Part shown: positions 32,776-38,970 of the stretch, piece by piece
How positions within the stretch are numbered: position 1 is the first letter of the stretch
How the letters are laid out: the number at the start of each line of letters is the position of its first letter
NCBI GenBank assembly: GCA_013042915.1
Contig: JABDPF010000076.1
Span: 1 to 38,970 of the forward strand
From: Lysobacterales bacterium
GTDB taxonomy: Bacteria; Pseudomonadota; Gammaproteobacteria; Xanthomonadales; SZUA-36
DNA: 38,970 nt
Direction: 5' to 3'
Notes under the pieces: model-generated
The model's input: the letters and a program-made list of their open reading frames with translations, nothing else
Told to the model about the DNA's origin: nothing
The model's database searches: none
Translations under genes and position numbers: made by a program

Positions 32776-33167
32776 TGGGGGTCACTCCAGATCAGGTGAT
32801 CGAGCGCGCCCCGGTACCCGTAACGGTCGAGGTCGATCCGTCCCTTGGCGAACACCACGCCCTCGTGTTCGAGGCGACGCTTCTGCTCGGCGAAACCGTG
32901 GCTGTCGGGTGGCAGGGAAATTTTTCCCTGGGCATTCACAACGCGGTGCCAGGGCAGCTCCACGCCGCGCGGCGCCCGGCGCATCGCCCGGCTCACACGT
33001 CGGGCCCAGCGTGCCTTGCCGGCCAGGCGGGCGACCTCGCCATAGGTCAGGACATGCCCTCGCGGAATGCCCAGAACGACCTGCCAAACGGCCTTCATCC
33101 AATCGCCGAAATCACCACTGCCGGCGCTTGCCTGGCCTTTCGTCGTGTTGTGTTGATCCGTTCCCAT
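32772..33167 (-). CDS. Alkyltransferase-like (ATL) DNA-binding protein
   Basis: This 131-residue protein resembles the C-terminal domain of O6-alkylguanine-DNA alkyltransferase: VWQVVLGIPRGHVLTYGEVARLAG, the arginine finger region ARRVSRAM, and LPWHRVVNAQGKIS. The acceptor cysteine of the PCHR motif is replaced by tryptophan (W73), as in E. coli YbaZ/Atl1. ATL proteins bind O6-alkylguanine without repairing it and hand the lesion to nucleotide excision repair. The ATG at 33167 gives an N-terminus about 13 residues longer than YbaZ and has a poor ribosome site, so a later start (M24, 33098) is possible. It overlaps the thioredoxin gene by 4 nt. Confidence 0.88.
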   Translation of the reverse strand: MGTDQHNTTKGQASAGSGDFGDWMKAVWQVVLGIPRGHVLTYGEVARLAGKARWARRVSRAMRRAPRGVELPWHRVVNAQGKISLPPDSHGFAEQKRRLEHEGVVFAKGRIDLDRYGYRGALDHLIWSDPH

Positions 33168-33319
33168 TCCTGAATACGTGCCGTGTTGATTTCCGATACC
33201 TTTTCAATATGGGGATGCTTGGGGCGCCTTAAACCACCCCACGCCCGGACCGCTACCGCGCCGACGGCCATCGCGGCTACAATCGCGTCTTGCGATGCCC
33301 CCCCTTCAGGAGAAATGCC

Positions 33320-33952
33320 ATGGCCACAAACCCCGATACGAAGCTTCGAAGACTGCCTGAACGCGGCAGCAAAGATTTCGACCTGGCCTGCGCCATCATC
33401 GACGAAGCGAAGATCGGTCACGTCGGGATCACCCTCGAGGGGCAGCCGTATGTCCTGCCCATGTCACTGGGCCGCGACGGCGGCGATTTGCTGCTGCACG
33501 GTTCATCGATCAGCCGACTGTTGCGCTCAATGGCCGGCGGGATTCCCTGCTGCGTGACGATTACCCACCTCGATGGCCTGGTCGCGGCCCGCTCGGCTTT
33601 TCACTCTTCGATGAATTACCGCTCGCTGATGGTGTTCGGCCGTGCGGTGGAGGTCACAAACACAAAGGACAAATCGCGGGGCCTTGACCGGCTGGTCGAT
33701 CACCTGCTGCCCGGTCGCTCGGCGGAAGTACGGCGATCCACCCGCAAGGAACTGGCCGCGACCTCACTGCTGAGGTTACGGTTGAAAACCTTCAGCATCA
33801 AGACCCGCAGCGGTCCGCCCGGCGACGCCGCCGGCGACCTCGACGCCAATATATGGGCGGGCGTCATCCCACTTCGCCTCGAAGCAGGACTGCCCGAGGA
33901 CGCGCCCGACCTGAAACCCGGGCTCAAACCGCGGGCCGACATGGCGAGCTGA
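33320..33952 (+). CDS. Pyridoxamine 5'-phosphate oxidase-related FMN-binding protein (COG3467 type)
   Basis: This 210-residue split-barrel flavoprotein-like protein has the segments KIGHVGITLEGQPYVLPM, LLLHGSSISRLLRSMAGG, CVTITHLDGLVAARSAFHSSMNYRSLMVFG and a C-terminal IWAGVIPLRLEAG. These match the NimA-like/COG3467 family of FMN- or haem-binding oxidoreductases. The substrate is unknown. The ATG at 33320 has CAGGAG at 33308-33313. A TACAAT at 33278-33283 could be the -10 of its promoter. It is divergent from the ATL gene across 152 nt, where I see no other feature, and converges on trmJ with a 25-nt gap. Confidence 0.88.
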   Translation: MATNPDTKLRRLPERGSKDFDLACAIIDEAKIGHVGITLEGQPYVLPMSLGRDGGDLLLHGSSISRLLRSMAGGIPCCVTITHLDGLVAARSAFHSSMNYRSLMVFGRAVEVTNTKDKSRGLDRLVDHLLPGRSAEVRRSTRKELAATSLLRLRLKTFSIKTRSGPPGDAAGDLDANIWAGVIPLRLEAGLPEDAPDLKPGLKPRADMAS

Positions 33953-33977
33953 AAGGGGCCGACGTCGTGCAACCGGC

Positions 33978-34739
33978 TTAACGGTCCTTGGCAGCAGCCT
34001 CTTGCGAAGCTTTCAAAATGCCGCGCAAGATATTGATTTCATTTTGATCTGGTCTCGCCCTGTTGAACAGCCGGCGCAAGCGCATCATCAGCTTCTTCGG
34101 TTGGCGCGGATTGAGGAATCGGATGTCCAGCAGGGTGTGCTCGAGATGCTCGAAAAAACGTTCCATCTGCCGGTTGTCGACGGGCTCCCAGTCCAGCGGC
34201 GGCAGCGACACGTCGGCCTCGCCGATCGCGGCCACGCGCAGTTCGTAGGCCATGATCTGCACGGCCTGCGACAGGTTCAGCGAGGAGTACTCCGGGTTGG
34301 CCGGAATGTTGACCAAGTACTGGCAGCGCATCATTTCTTCGTTGGTCAGGCCGTAGCGTTCTCGGCCGAAAAGCATCGCCACCTCGTGCGTGCCGGATTC
34401 CTGCAAAGCCTGGCGCGCTGCCCGGCGCGCGTCGAACATCGGCATCGGCAGGCTGCGCAGGCGTGCGCTGGTGCCGAGGGTGAGCACGCAGCCCTCCAGC
34501 GCGGAATCGAGCGAATCGTGCACCGTTGCGCGTTGCAGGATATCGTCTGCGCCGGAGGCCATCGCCGTGGCGTCCGCGTGCGGAAAAACCTTCGGGGTCA
34601 CCAGATGCAGGGAAGTGAGCCCCATCACTTTCATGGCACGCGCGGTGGCGCCGATATTTCCCGGATGGGTGGTGTTGATCAGCACGACGCGCACCCGCGC
34701 CAGGTCTGACCGAACGTCTTCGTCTTGCGCGCCTGCCAT
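33978..34739 (-). CDS. trmJ: tRNA (cytidine/uridine-2'-O-)-methyltransferase TrmJ
   Basis: This SPOUT methyltransferase uses S-adenosylmethionine to methylate the ribose at position 32 of tRNAs. Motifs are NTTHPGNIGATARAMKVMGL (motif 1), LFGRERYGLTNEE (motif 2) and NPEYSSLNLSQAVQIMAYEL (motif 3). The C-terminal MMRLRRLFNRARPDQNEINILRGIL is family-typical. With the ATG at 34739 it is 253 residues, close to E. coli TrmJ (246). A start at 34790 adds 17 residues and would lie 2 nt from the divergent suhB start, with AGGGTG upstream. The choice is open. The gene is head-to-head with suhB, an order seen in many gammaproteobacteria. Confidence 0.94.
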   Translation of the reverse strand: MAGAQDEDVRSDLARVRVVLINTTHPGNIGATARAMKVMGLTSLHLVTPKVFPHADATAMASGADDILQRATVHDSLDSALEGCVLTLGTSARLRSLPMPMFDARRAARQALQESGTHEVAMLFGRERYGLTNEEMMRCQYLVNIPANPEYSSLNLSQAVQIMAYELRVAAIGEADVSLPPLDWEPVDNRQMERFFEHLEHTLLDIRFLNPRQPKKLMMRLRRLFNRARPDQNEINILRGILKASQEAAAKDR

Positions 34740-34791
34740 CGCTTCCCCGCTTCTGGTATCCTTTGCCGCCTTCTCCGTTTGATTAGACATC

Positions 34792-35601
34792 ATGCACCCT
34801 GTCATCAATGTAGCCGTCGACGCCGCCCACGCTGCCGCGAGCATCATGCGGCGCCAATTACAGCACGTGGACGCCATTCCCGTCGAACGCAAAGCCCGCC
34901 ACGATTACGTGACCGAGGTGGACAAGGCCTGCGAGGACGAGATTGTAAGGCAAATCCGCCGCTACCACCCTGACCACGCTATCCTGGCCGAGGAAGGCGG
35001 GGCCGACGGCGAGAGTGAACACGTCTGGATCATCGACCCGCTGGACGGCACCAGCAATTACCTGCACGGTATCCCGCACATCGCGGTGTCGATCGCCCAG
35101 CAAGTGCGTGGCCGAACCGAGCACGCGGTCGTGTACGACGTGATGCGGGACGAGATGTTTTACGCCAGCCGCGGCGGCGGCGCATTCATGAACCAGAAAC
35201 GGCTCCGGGTGTCGGCACGCACGACGCTGCACGACGCCGTGGTCGCCACCGCTTTTCCGTTTCGCCAGCGCGGACGCCTGCAGGCCTACGCACGCCTGTT
35301 CCAGGCTGTGTTCTCTCGCACCGAGGATTTCAGGCGGGCCGGCACGGCCAGCCTGGATCTTGCCTGGGTAGCCGCAGGGCGCCTCGACGCTTACTACGAG
35401 ATCGCGCTCAAGCCCTGGGATGTGGCGGCCGGCGCCCTGCTGGTACGCGAAGCCGGGGGCGTGGTGCTGGATTTCAAGGGAAACGACACCGTCGAGGACA
35501 GCGACACCATCGTCGCGGCGCCTTTCAAACTGATGACGGCATTACAGCAAGTTATCGACAAGCACTGGCAGCCGAACAGCGGCCGGAAAAAAGAATCATA
35601 A
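34792..35601 (+). CDS. suhB: Inositol-1-monophosphatase SuhB
   Basis: This 269-residue enzyme hydrolyses inositol monophosphate and, in E. coli, also acts in rRNA transcription antitermination. The metal site reads E67 (LAEEGG), D82 and D85 (DPLDGTSNYLHG) and the later KPWDVAAGALLVREAGG. The start MHPVINVAV aligns exactly with E. coli MHPMLNIAV, which fixes the ATG at 34792. Its ribosome site is weak. The gene is divergent from trmJ and is followed by a repeat-rich 163-nt spacer. Confidence 0.95.
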   Translation: MHPVINVAVDAAHAAASIMRRQLQHVDAIPVERKARHDYVTEVDKACEDEIVRQIRRYHPDHAILAEEGGADGESEHVWIIDPLDGTSNYLHGIPHIAVSIAQQVRGRTEHAVVYDVMRDEMFYASRGGGAFMNQKRLRVSARTTLHDAVVATAFPFRQRGRLQAYARLFQAVFSRTEDFRRAGTASLDLAWVAAGRLDAYYEIALKPWDVAAGALLVREAGGVVLDFKGNDTVEDSDTIVAAPFKLMTALQQVIDKHWQPNSGRKKES

Positions 35602-35606
35602 AAGAA

Positions 35607-35635
35607 GGGTCAAAGTAGCCCGGCTACTTTGACCC
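35607..35635. repeat. Perfect 29-nt palindrome after suhB
   Basis: GGGTCAAAGTAGCC and GGCTACTTTGACCC are perfect 14-nt arms around a single central C. It starts 6 nt after the suhB stop. In the minus direction it is followed by TTCTTTT, so it could terminate secF transcription; in the plus direction it could end suhB. The arm differs from the ppdK palindrome (16665) mainly by A for G, so both appear to be one family. Confidence 0.8.
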
Positions 35636-35682
35636 TGATGTTCTTCGCAAACCTGAGATCATAAGGCCACGCGCTTGACGGC

Positions 35683-35759
35683 CGGCCTTGGGCCGAAGCC
35701 CGCTCATTGTTGCGGTCGGCCCCAAGGGGCCTCTCCTACACGATTCTCTGACCCCGGTT
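35683..35759. repeat. REP/BIME-like palindrome pair plus half motif between suhB and secF
   Basis: Two hairpins face each other. CGGCC-TTG-GGCCG lies at 35683-35695. GGCCCC-AA-GGGGCC lies at 35718-35731, followed on the plus strand by TCTCCTAC. Read on the minus strand, the second begins GTAGGAGAGGCCCC, with the GTAG head typical of REP sequences mobilised by RAYT-type transposases. At 35746-35759, CTCTGACCCCGGTT is the exact inverse of 16661-16674. The spacer 35602-35764 thus appears to be built almost wholly of dispersed repeats; no gene is supported in it. Confidence 0.65.
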
Positions 35760-35764
35760 CTTCG

Positions 35765-36706
35765 TCAGGGGAGGCTGTCGGGCGTCGCGCCCTCTTTCTC
35801 CACCTGCAGCAGGTCGAACTTGCTCACACCCAGTTCCAGCAGCGTCGTGCTGGCCACGTAGATGGACGAATACGTACCCACCAGCACACCGATGATCAGC
35901 GTGAACGCGAAGGCGTTGATGATCTCGCCGCCGAAAATGAACAGCGCAATCAACACCAGCAAGGTGGTCAGAGACGTCATCAAGGTGCGGGACAGCGTCT
36001 GGTTGACCGACGTGTTCACGACCTCGATCGGCTTGCTGTTACGCAGGCGCGGGAAGTTCTCGCGGATGCGGTCGAACAGAACGATGGTGTCGTTCAGCGA
36101 GTAACCGATCACGGCCAGCAAGGCGGCAACCACCGTCAGGTCGAACTCCACCTGCACCAGCGAAATGATGCCCATGGTAATGATCACGTCGTGCACCAGG
36201 GCCGCGACAGCACCCACGGAAAAGCGCCATTGGAATCGAACCATCACGTACAGGAAGATTCCGATCAACGCGTACACGACCGCCAGGATGCCCTGCTCGG
36301 TGAGTTCCTCACCGACCTGCGGACCCACGAACTCGACGCGGCGCACCTCGATATCACCTTCGAACCCGCCCCGCAAGGCCTGGAGAACGACGGTCGACAA
36401 CTCGGCGCTGCTCTCCTCTTCGGCCCGCGGCGGAATGCGCACCACGATCTCGGTGTCCAGCCCGAAGGTCTGGACCACGGCATCATCGAGCCCGGCGTTC
36501 AGCAGGCTGTCGCGCACCTCTTCCATATTCGGAGCGTCGGAGTAAGCCACCTCGATCAGCGCACCGCCGGTGAAGTCGAGGCCGAAGTTCAGCCCCCGGG
36601 TCACCAGCGAGGTAATGCTGAGCACGATCAGGATGGCCGACAGAGCAAAGGCAATCTTGCGCTTGCCGATAAAATCAATATTTGTAGTTTGGTCTAGGAT
36701 TCTCAT
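35765..36706 (-). CDS. secF: Protein translocase subunit SecF
   Basis: This 313-residue inner-membrane protein has six transmembrane helices. Marker segments are GLNFGLDFTGGALIEV near the start, VIGYSLNDTIVLFDRIREN in the middle and TSLTTLLVLIALFIFGG with FTLIIGVLVGTYSSIYVAS near the end. With SecD it uses the proton gradient to pull exported proteins through SecYEG. GAGGTG precedes the ATG, and the gene follows secD after 9 nt. The C-terminal tail is short. Transcription may end in the palindrome at 35607. Confidence 0.97.
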   Translation of the reverse strand: MRILDQTTNIDFIGKRKIAFALSAILIVLSITSLVTRGLNFGLDFTGGALIEVAYSDAPNMEEVRDSLLNAGLDDAVVQTFGLDTEIVVRIPPRAEEESSAELSTVVLQALRGGFEGDIEVRRVEFVGPQVGEELTEQGILAVVYALIGIFLYVMVRFQWRFSVGAVAALVHDVIITMGIISLVQVEFDLTVVAALLAVIGYSLNDTIVLFDRIRENFPRLRNSKPIEVVNTSVNQTLSRTLMTSLTTLLVLIALFIFGGEIINAFAFTLIIGVLVGTYSSIYVASTTLLELGVSKFDLLQVEKEGATPDSLP

Positions 36707-36715
36707 GTCGGCACC

Positions 36716-38548
36716 TCAGATCGCCAGTTTCTTGACGCGTTTCTTGCCGCCGTAGATCAGGTTGACCACGGCGCGCGTACCCATGATCGCGGTAAACATC
36801 GAGGTGACGATGCCCAGGGACAGGGTCACGGCGAAGCCCTTGATCGGCCCGGTTCCGAACAGGAACAGGACGAAGGCCGCGATCAGCGTGGTGATGTTGG
36901 CGTCGGCGATGGTCGAAAACGCCTTGTCGTAACCGGCGCGGATGCTCGCCTGCGGTGTATTGCCGTTGCGCAGTTCCTCGCGGATACGCTCGAAGATCAG
37001 CACGTTCGCATCCACCGCCATGCCGACGGTCAGCACGATACCTGCAATTCCGGGCATGGTCAGCGTGGCGCCGAGCATCGAGAGCAGGGCGACCATCAGG
37101 ATCAGGTTCGCCAGCAGGGCCAGGTTTGCCACAAGGCCGAACACCCGGTAGTAGGCGGCCATGAAGATCAGGACAAGAACGAAGCCGATCATCACCGACT
37201 TGAAGCCCTGTTCGACGTTGATCGCGCCGAGGGTCGGGCCGACGGTGCGTTCCTCGACGATCTCCATCGGCGCGGCCAGGGCGCCGGCCCGCAGCAGCAG
37301 CGACAGTTGGCTGGCCTCGCTCATGGAGTCGAGGCCGGTGGTCTGGAAAACTTTTCCGAAAGGCTCCCGCACCACCGCCACGCTGATCACGTCCTCGGTT
37401 TTCACGCCGCCGGGCTTCTGCTCGATGTAGACCACCGCCATGCGGTTGCCCACGTTGTCGCGGGTGAAATCGAGCATACGCTTGGCGCCGACGCCGTCCA
37501 GGGTCACTCTGACTTGCGGCTGGCCGGTCTGCTGATCAAAACCGCTCGAGGCGCCGATCAGTTGGTCACCCGATACGATCAGGCGTTTCTTCAACAGGAT
37601 CGGCTGGCCGCGCTCGTCGGTGTACAAGCGCGACTCCGGCGGTACACGCCCGGTCTGCGCGGCGGTGAACGGGTCGTTGCTTTCGTCAACCGCGCGGTAC
37701 TCCAGGGTGGCGGTCGCGCCGATAATTTTCTTCGCCTCGACGGTGTCCTGCATGCCGGGCAACTGCACGACCACGCGGTCCGCGCCCTGCTGCTGGATCA
37801 GCGGCTCGGCGACGCCGATTTCGTTCACGCGGTTACGCAGCGTGGTGATGTTCTGCTTCAGTGCCGTCTGCTGCAATTCCTGCAACTGCTGGTCTTCGAC
37901 CGTGGCCGAGAGCCCGAAATACTCTCCGGTATCCGTCTGGCTCACGTTCAGGCCCTGCAGGCTCTGGTCCTGCCGGATCAGGTTCACTGCCTGCTCACGG
38001 TCTTCTTCACTGCGCAGCAGGGCCAGCAGGCCGTTTCCCTCGCGGCGGACCGACACGTAGCGGACCCGCTCATCGCGCAGCGCGGCGCGCAGATCATCCA
38101 CGTAGCGGTCGAGCTGCTGGCTGCGGGCCGTATCCATGTCCACCTGCATCAGGAAGTGCACACCGCCCTTCAGGTCCAGGCCCAGCGTCAGTGGCTTGCC
38201 CCCGACCACGCGCAGCCAGGTCGGCGTGGCGTGGGCGTTGTTGAGCGCCACCACGTAGGTGTCGCCGAGCGCCTTGCGCAACGCGGCCGAAGCGGCCAGC
38301 TGGTCTTCGTTGGAATTGAAGCGGTACAGGAGGCGGTTGTTGACCCGCTCGGAGTTTTTGAAGGTGATGCTGTCGCCGACGAGCGTGTCTTCGACAGCCG
38401 CTTCGAGCTCTTGCGGGATCTGGAAACCGCGGGAGGACGTGATCTGAATCGCCGGGTCTTCTCCAAACAGGTTGGGCAGGGCGTACAGCCCGCCCACCAG
38501 GAGCACCACGATGAGTAGCACGTACTTCCAGGCAGGGTATTGGTTCAT
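36716..38548 (-). CDS. secD: Protein translocase subunit SecD
   Basis: This 610-residue inner-membrane protein (E. coli 615) has one N-terminal helix and a large periplasmic domain (GLDLKGGVHFLMQVD, IGVAEPLIQQQGADRVVVQLPG). Five C-terminal helices follow, with PGIAGIVLTVGMAVDANVLIFERIREEL, where the aspartate is needed for proton-driven action. It works with SecF and YajC. GAGG lies about 9 nt before the ATG. It is 45 nt downstream of yajC and 9 nt upstream of secF, the standard operon order. Confidence 0.98.
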   Translation of the reverse strand: MNQYPAWKYVLLIVVLLVGGLYALPNLFGEDPAIQITSSRGFQIPQELEAAVEDTLVGDSITFKNSERVNNRLLYRFNSNEDQLAASAALRKALGDTYVVALNNAHATPTWLRVVGGKPLTLGLDLKGGVHFLMQVDMDTARSQQLDRYVDDLRAALRDERVRYVSVRREGNGLLALLRSEEDREQAVNLIRQDQSLQGLNVSQTDTGEYFGLSATVEDQQLQELQQTALKQNITTLRNRVNEIGVAEPLIQQQGADRVVVQLPGMQDTVEAKKIIGATATLEYRAVDESNDPFTAAQTGRVPPESRLYTDERGQPILLKKRLIVSGDQLIGASSGFDQQTGQPQVRVTLDGVGAKRMLDFTRDNVGNRMAVVYIEQKPGGVKTEDVISVAVVREPFGKVFQTTGLDSMSEASQLSLLLRAGALAAPMEIVEERTVGPTLGAINVEQGFKSVMIGFVLVLIFMAAYYRVFGLVANLALLANLILMVALLSMLGATLTMPGIAGIVLTVGMAVDANVLIFERIREELRNGNTPQASIRAGYDKAFSTIADANITTLIAAFVLFLFGTGPIKGFAVTLSLGIVTSMFTAIMGTRAVVNLIYGGKKRVKKLAI

Positions 38549-38593
38549 CTATTCAGCCTCGGAAATGCTGTTCTTGTTGTGCGGGCGTCCGTC

Positions 38594-38929
38594 TCAGGCG
38601 GACTTGATCGTGCCTTTGGGCATCACGCTGGCCACGGCGTGCCGCTGCAGCTTGACCTTGACATTTTCACCCACCTCGACGGTTACGAATGACTCGCCCA
38701 CCTTGGTGATCTTGCCGAGCAGGCCGCCGTTGGTGACTACCTCGTCACCCACGCTGAGCGCGGCAACCAGGTTCTTGTGTTCCTTGGCGCGCTTCATCTG
38801 CGGGCGGATCAGCAGAAAATAGAAAATCACGAAGATGATGATCAGCGGCAGGAACGACATCAGGCCGGCCTGCGGCGTGGCAGCGTCCTGGGCGTGGGCG
38901 CTGGCAATGAAGAAATCCAGGAGTTCCAT
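38594..38929 (-). CDS. yajC: Sec translocon accessory protein YajC
   Basis: This 111-residue protein has one membrane helix (SFLPLIIIFVIFYFLLIRPQ, residues about 25-44). A small cytoplasmic domain follows, with RAKEHKNLVAALSVGDEVVTNGGLLGKI, typical of YajC. It associates with SecDF and SecYEG. GAGGACACC precedes the ATG. The 41 nt upstream to the window end hold nothing I can assign; in relatives tgt/queA lie there. Confidence 0.96.
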   Translation of the reverse strand: MELLDFFIASAHAQDAATPQAGLMSFLPLIIIFVIFYFLLIRPQMKRAKEHKNLVAALSVGDEVVTNGGLLGKITKVGESFVTVEVGENVKVKLQRHAVASVMPKGTIKSA

Positions 38930-38970
38930 GGTGTCCTCGTTTTATCCGTTTGTCGGGCTTGAAATGGGGA

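Noticed and set aside
1-38970. CRISPR array, tRNA or rRNA genes, prophage or insertion sequence
   Set aside because: No spaced direct repeats, tRNA-like cloverleaf with CCA-adjacent stem, integrase or transposase frame was recognised anywhere in the window.

Overview
The window is a continuous stretch of GC-rich bacterial chromosome, most likely from a gammaproteobacterium. The evidence is gene content: yajC-secD-secF, a ppiB-like gene directly before lpxH, trmJ head-to-head with suhB, Fe-type sodB, IcmF, a Prx5/OsmC pair, and GTAG-headed REP palindromes of a kind common in Gammaproteobacteria. I see no rRNA, tRNA, CRISPR array, prophage or transposase gene. Coding density is above 90 percent, and most genes have a recognisable ribosome binding site 6-10 nt before the start. 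Several starts are TTG, or sit in ATGA/TTGA overlaps with the gene upstream.

Layout. 1-1271 (+): end of a Prx5-type peroxiredoxin, an OsmC/YhfA-like thiol peroxidase and a DUF3365 haem protein, converging on gyrA (1300-3873, -). 4118-5602 (+): a membrane-targeted cyclophilin and lpxH, whose stop overlaps that of a DUF455 ferritin-like gene lying downstream of icd (-). glgA (-) is divergent from a crotonase (+). 10254-13768: an HSL-type esterase, a CaCA-type cation exchanger with a TTG start, and a cytochrome c'/dihaem cytochrome c pair. ppdK (+) ends in a palindromic repeat. 16741-19847 (-): a cyclic-2,3-diphosphoglycerate-synthetase-like P-loop protein, then an orphan KAS III and a GST that overlap by 4 nt. 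19979-22738 (-): a spinster-like MFS transporter, sodB, DUF2237 and an NTF2-fold secreted protein. 22806-24506: an unrecognised gene converging on pepT. 24699-28145 (-): the fused B12 mutase icmF. A 390-nt divergent spacer follows, then a + strand run of thiolase, SDR, unknown gene, MscS channel and an encapsulated-ferritin-type protein, closed by a strong terminator. 32221-33167 (-): a Cys-less alkyltransferase-like protein and a membrane thioredoxin. Then an FMN-binding protein, trmJ/suhB, a REP-rich spacer, and secF-secD-yajC (-).

How the genes work together. Most are housekeeping: replication topology, Sec translocation, lipid A, TCA cycle, tRNA modification and pyruvate/PEP interconversion. 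A second theme is oxidative and metal stress (peroxiredoxin, OsmC, Fe-SOD, DUF455, EncFtn, cytochrome c'). A third is acyl-CoA metabolism (crotonase, IcmF, thiolase, SDR, KAS III).

Points most worth following up: the EncFtn-family ferritin-like protein with complete iron-site residues but no encapsulin-targeting tail and no encapsulin gene beside it; the cDPG-synthetase-like protein next to the orphan KAS III/GST pair; and the dispersed GGGGTCAGA palindromes together with a REP pair between suhB and secF.
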